A DNA stretch of 6,187 bases from an uncultured Alphaproteobacteria bacterium (GTDB taxonomy: Bacteria; Pseudomonadota; Alphaproteobacteria; Rickettsiales; UBA1997), in the NCBI GenBank assembly GCA_903849835.1, contig CAINKA010000091.1, forward strand, positions 1 to 6,187. Reading direction: 5' to 3'. How positions within the stretch are numbered: the first letter of the stretch is position 1; every line of letters begins with the position of its first letter. This document shows, in pieces, positions 5,470 through 6,187 of this stretch. Below the pieces are notes generated by a model. That model was not told the origin of the DNA and did not search any database. It worked only from the letters and a program-made list of their open reading frames with translations. A program made the translations under genes and the position numbers.

Positions 5470-6187
5470 TTAAGAAATTTTTTCTTCCACCAACTTCACA
5501 AAATTTTCAATTCCAAAAAGCGCGATGAAGGAGCCCATGCGTGGGCCTTGGTCTTGGCCGAGGAGGATTTGGTAAAGCGCTAAAAACCAGTCGCGCATTT
5601 TGGTTTCGTAGCCGTGATTTTTGCCGATTTGGAAAACTAAATTTTGCAGTTCCTGCGCCTCATCCCCACTTACGACTTTCGACTTACGACTTACGACTAG
5701 CGCGAGCTCTTGAAGCGCTGATTTCTCTACCTCTGTCGCCTCTCTAAACTTTTTATTTTTCCGAATAAAATCGTTGTAGTACGAAATCGCGCAGTGAACC
5801 ATTTTTTGCAAAAGCGGTGAATTTTCTGGCGTTAAACCTTGCTGATATTTCGAAATAAAACCCCAGAGCACCGAGTCATTCTCTGGGTTGCAGGCTGATG
5901 CCAAATTTAAAAGCAGCGAGTAATTCAAATTAAAATTTATCGCCGGAATTTTTCCGGCATGGATGTGGAAGGCCGGATTATCTAGCTTCACGAGCTCTTC
6001 CTGTTTTTCAAAACTCTGTGCAAAAGTTAAATATTCATCCATCGCTTTGGGGATGACGTCGAAATAAAGTCGCTTCGCGGTCTTCGGTTTTTGATACATG
6101 AAAAGTGCCATCGACTCAGACGGGGCGTATTTTAGCCAGTCTTCAACCGAAATGCCATTTCCCTTCGATTTGGAAATTTTTTCTCCC
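5470..6187 (-). CDS. lysS: Class I lysyl-tRNA synthetase, C-terminal part
   Basis: Enzyme that charges tRNA-Lys. This is the class I (archaeal/alphaproteobacterial) type, unrelated to the usual bacterial class II LysRS. The 5' part lies beyond the right edge. The 238 visible residues begin GEKISKSKGNGISVEDWLKYA, which contains the KMSKS-type loop. The next tracts are ALFMYQKPKTAKRLYFDVIP, NPAFHIHAG, SLLLNLASACN and VLWGFISKY. Near the end LGQDQGPRMGSFIALFGIE matches the family C-terminus. An internal ATG at 6111 is only a methionine in the conserved SESMALFM tract and is not the start. Visible residues 164-173 (VVSRKSKVVS) are encoded by a heptamer repeat, apparently inserted in frame. The TAA stop lies 19 bp before the downstream fusion gene, suggesting co-transcription. 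Confidence 0.95.
   Translation of the reverse strand, partial: GEKISKSKGNGISVEDWLKYAPSESMALFMYQKPKTAKRLYFDVIPKAMDEYLTFAQSFEKQEELVKLDNPAFHIHAGKIPAINFNLNYSLLLNLASACNPENDSVLWGFISKYQQGLTPENSPLLQKMVHCAISYYNDFIRKNKKFREATEVEKSALQELALVVSRKSKVVSGDEAQELQNLVFQIGKNHGYETKMRDWFLALYQILLGQDQGPRMGSFIALFGIENFVKLVEEKIS
5668..5698 (-). repeat. Heptamer repeat within lysS coding sequence
   Basis: About 4.4 tandem copies of ACTTACG (plus-strand reading), one copy varied to ACTTTCG. They belong to the same heptamer family as the hairpin at 1634-1719. In the lysS frame they encode VVSRKSKVVS, with a seven-residue period expected from three heptamers. They sit in a variable region of the C-terminal domain between SALQELAL and DEAQELQNLV. 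Confidence 0.85.

Noticed and set aside
5461..5484. AT-rich dyad (runs of A and T) at the lysS 3' end as a terminator.
   Set aside because: The pairing is A/T only, overlaps the lysS stop and lies just before a good ribosome site of the next gene, which points to co-transcription.

Overview
The window is a moderately AT-rich bacterial segment dominated by aminoacyl-tRNA synthetase genes and RNase P RNA. No rRNA or tRNA gene was seen. The MazF/PemK-like toxin has the EREIWWCSIG-type N-terminus and preceding WN..K-rich extension that I associate with Patescibacteria (CPR) genomes. The LysRS is the class I type, and both it and the TrpRS resemble alphaproteobacterial versions. I lean towards a Patescibacteria (CPR) genome, with an alphaproteobacterial symbiont as the alternative. 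This placement is an inference from memory of protein families, not from a search.

Layout, left to right. At the left edge lies a short CATG-type palindromic repeat (13-37). Next is trpS on the minus strand (58-1107), with an apparent 16-residue in-frame insertion. Divergent from it is a complete type A RNase P RNA gene (1154-1629) with a perfect 13-bp P1 helix. It is followed by a very large hairpin built from a GTCGTAA-type heptamer repeat and ending in a T-tract (1634-1719). Four bases later starts an alanyl-tRNA synthetase gene that stops after 261 codons (1724-2509), so only the aminoacylation core is present. A MazF/PemK-family toxin gene follows (2544-2954) with a candidate terminator. 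The last ten codons plus stop of the alaS fragment recur as an imperfect 34-bp direct repeat at 3031-3064, so the toxin unit sits between two repeats. Converging from the right are two minus-strand genes that look like an operon. They are a class I lysyl-tRNA synthetase (5470-6187, its 5' part outside the window) and, 19 bp downstream, a gene of about 797 codons. That gene fuses a NadM-like nucleotidyltransferase domain to a lactate/malate-dehydrogenase-like domain and a C-terminal tail of unknown type.

Together the functional genes serve translation (Trp and Lys charging, tRNA 5' maturation) and probably NAD-linked metabolism (the fusion protein). The alaS fragment, the repeat-flanked toxin and the heptamer repeats, one of them inside lysS coding sequence, mark a locus that has been rearranged. 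The most interesting items are the nucleotidyltransferase-dehydrogenase fusion with its missing catalytic histidine, the repeat-flanked toxin cassette behind a truncated alaS, and the heptamer repeat occurring both as a hairpin and as in-frame protein sequence.

There is no gene-free stretch longer than 300 bases once rnpB is counted. The remaining gaps are 1-57 (palindromic repeat), 1108-1153 (divergent promoter region), 1630-1723 (hairpin), 2510-2543 (nothing recognised), 2955-3056 (terminator region and second direct repeat) and 5451-5469 (ribosome binding site).
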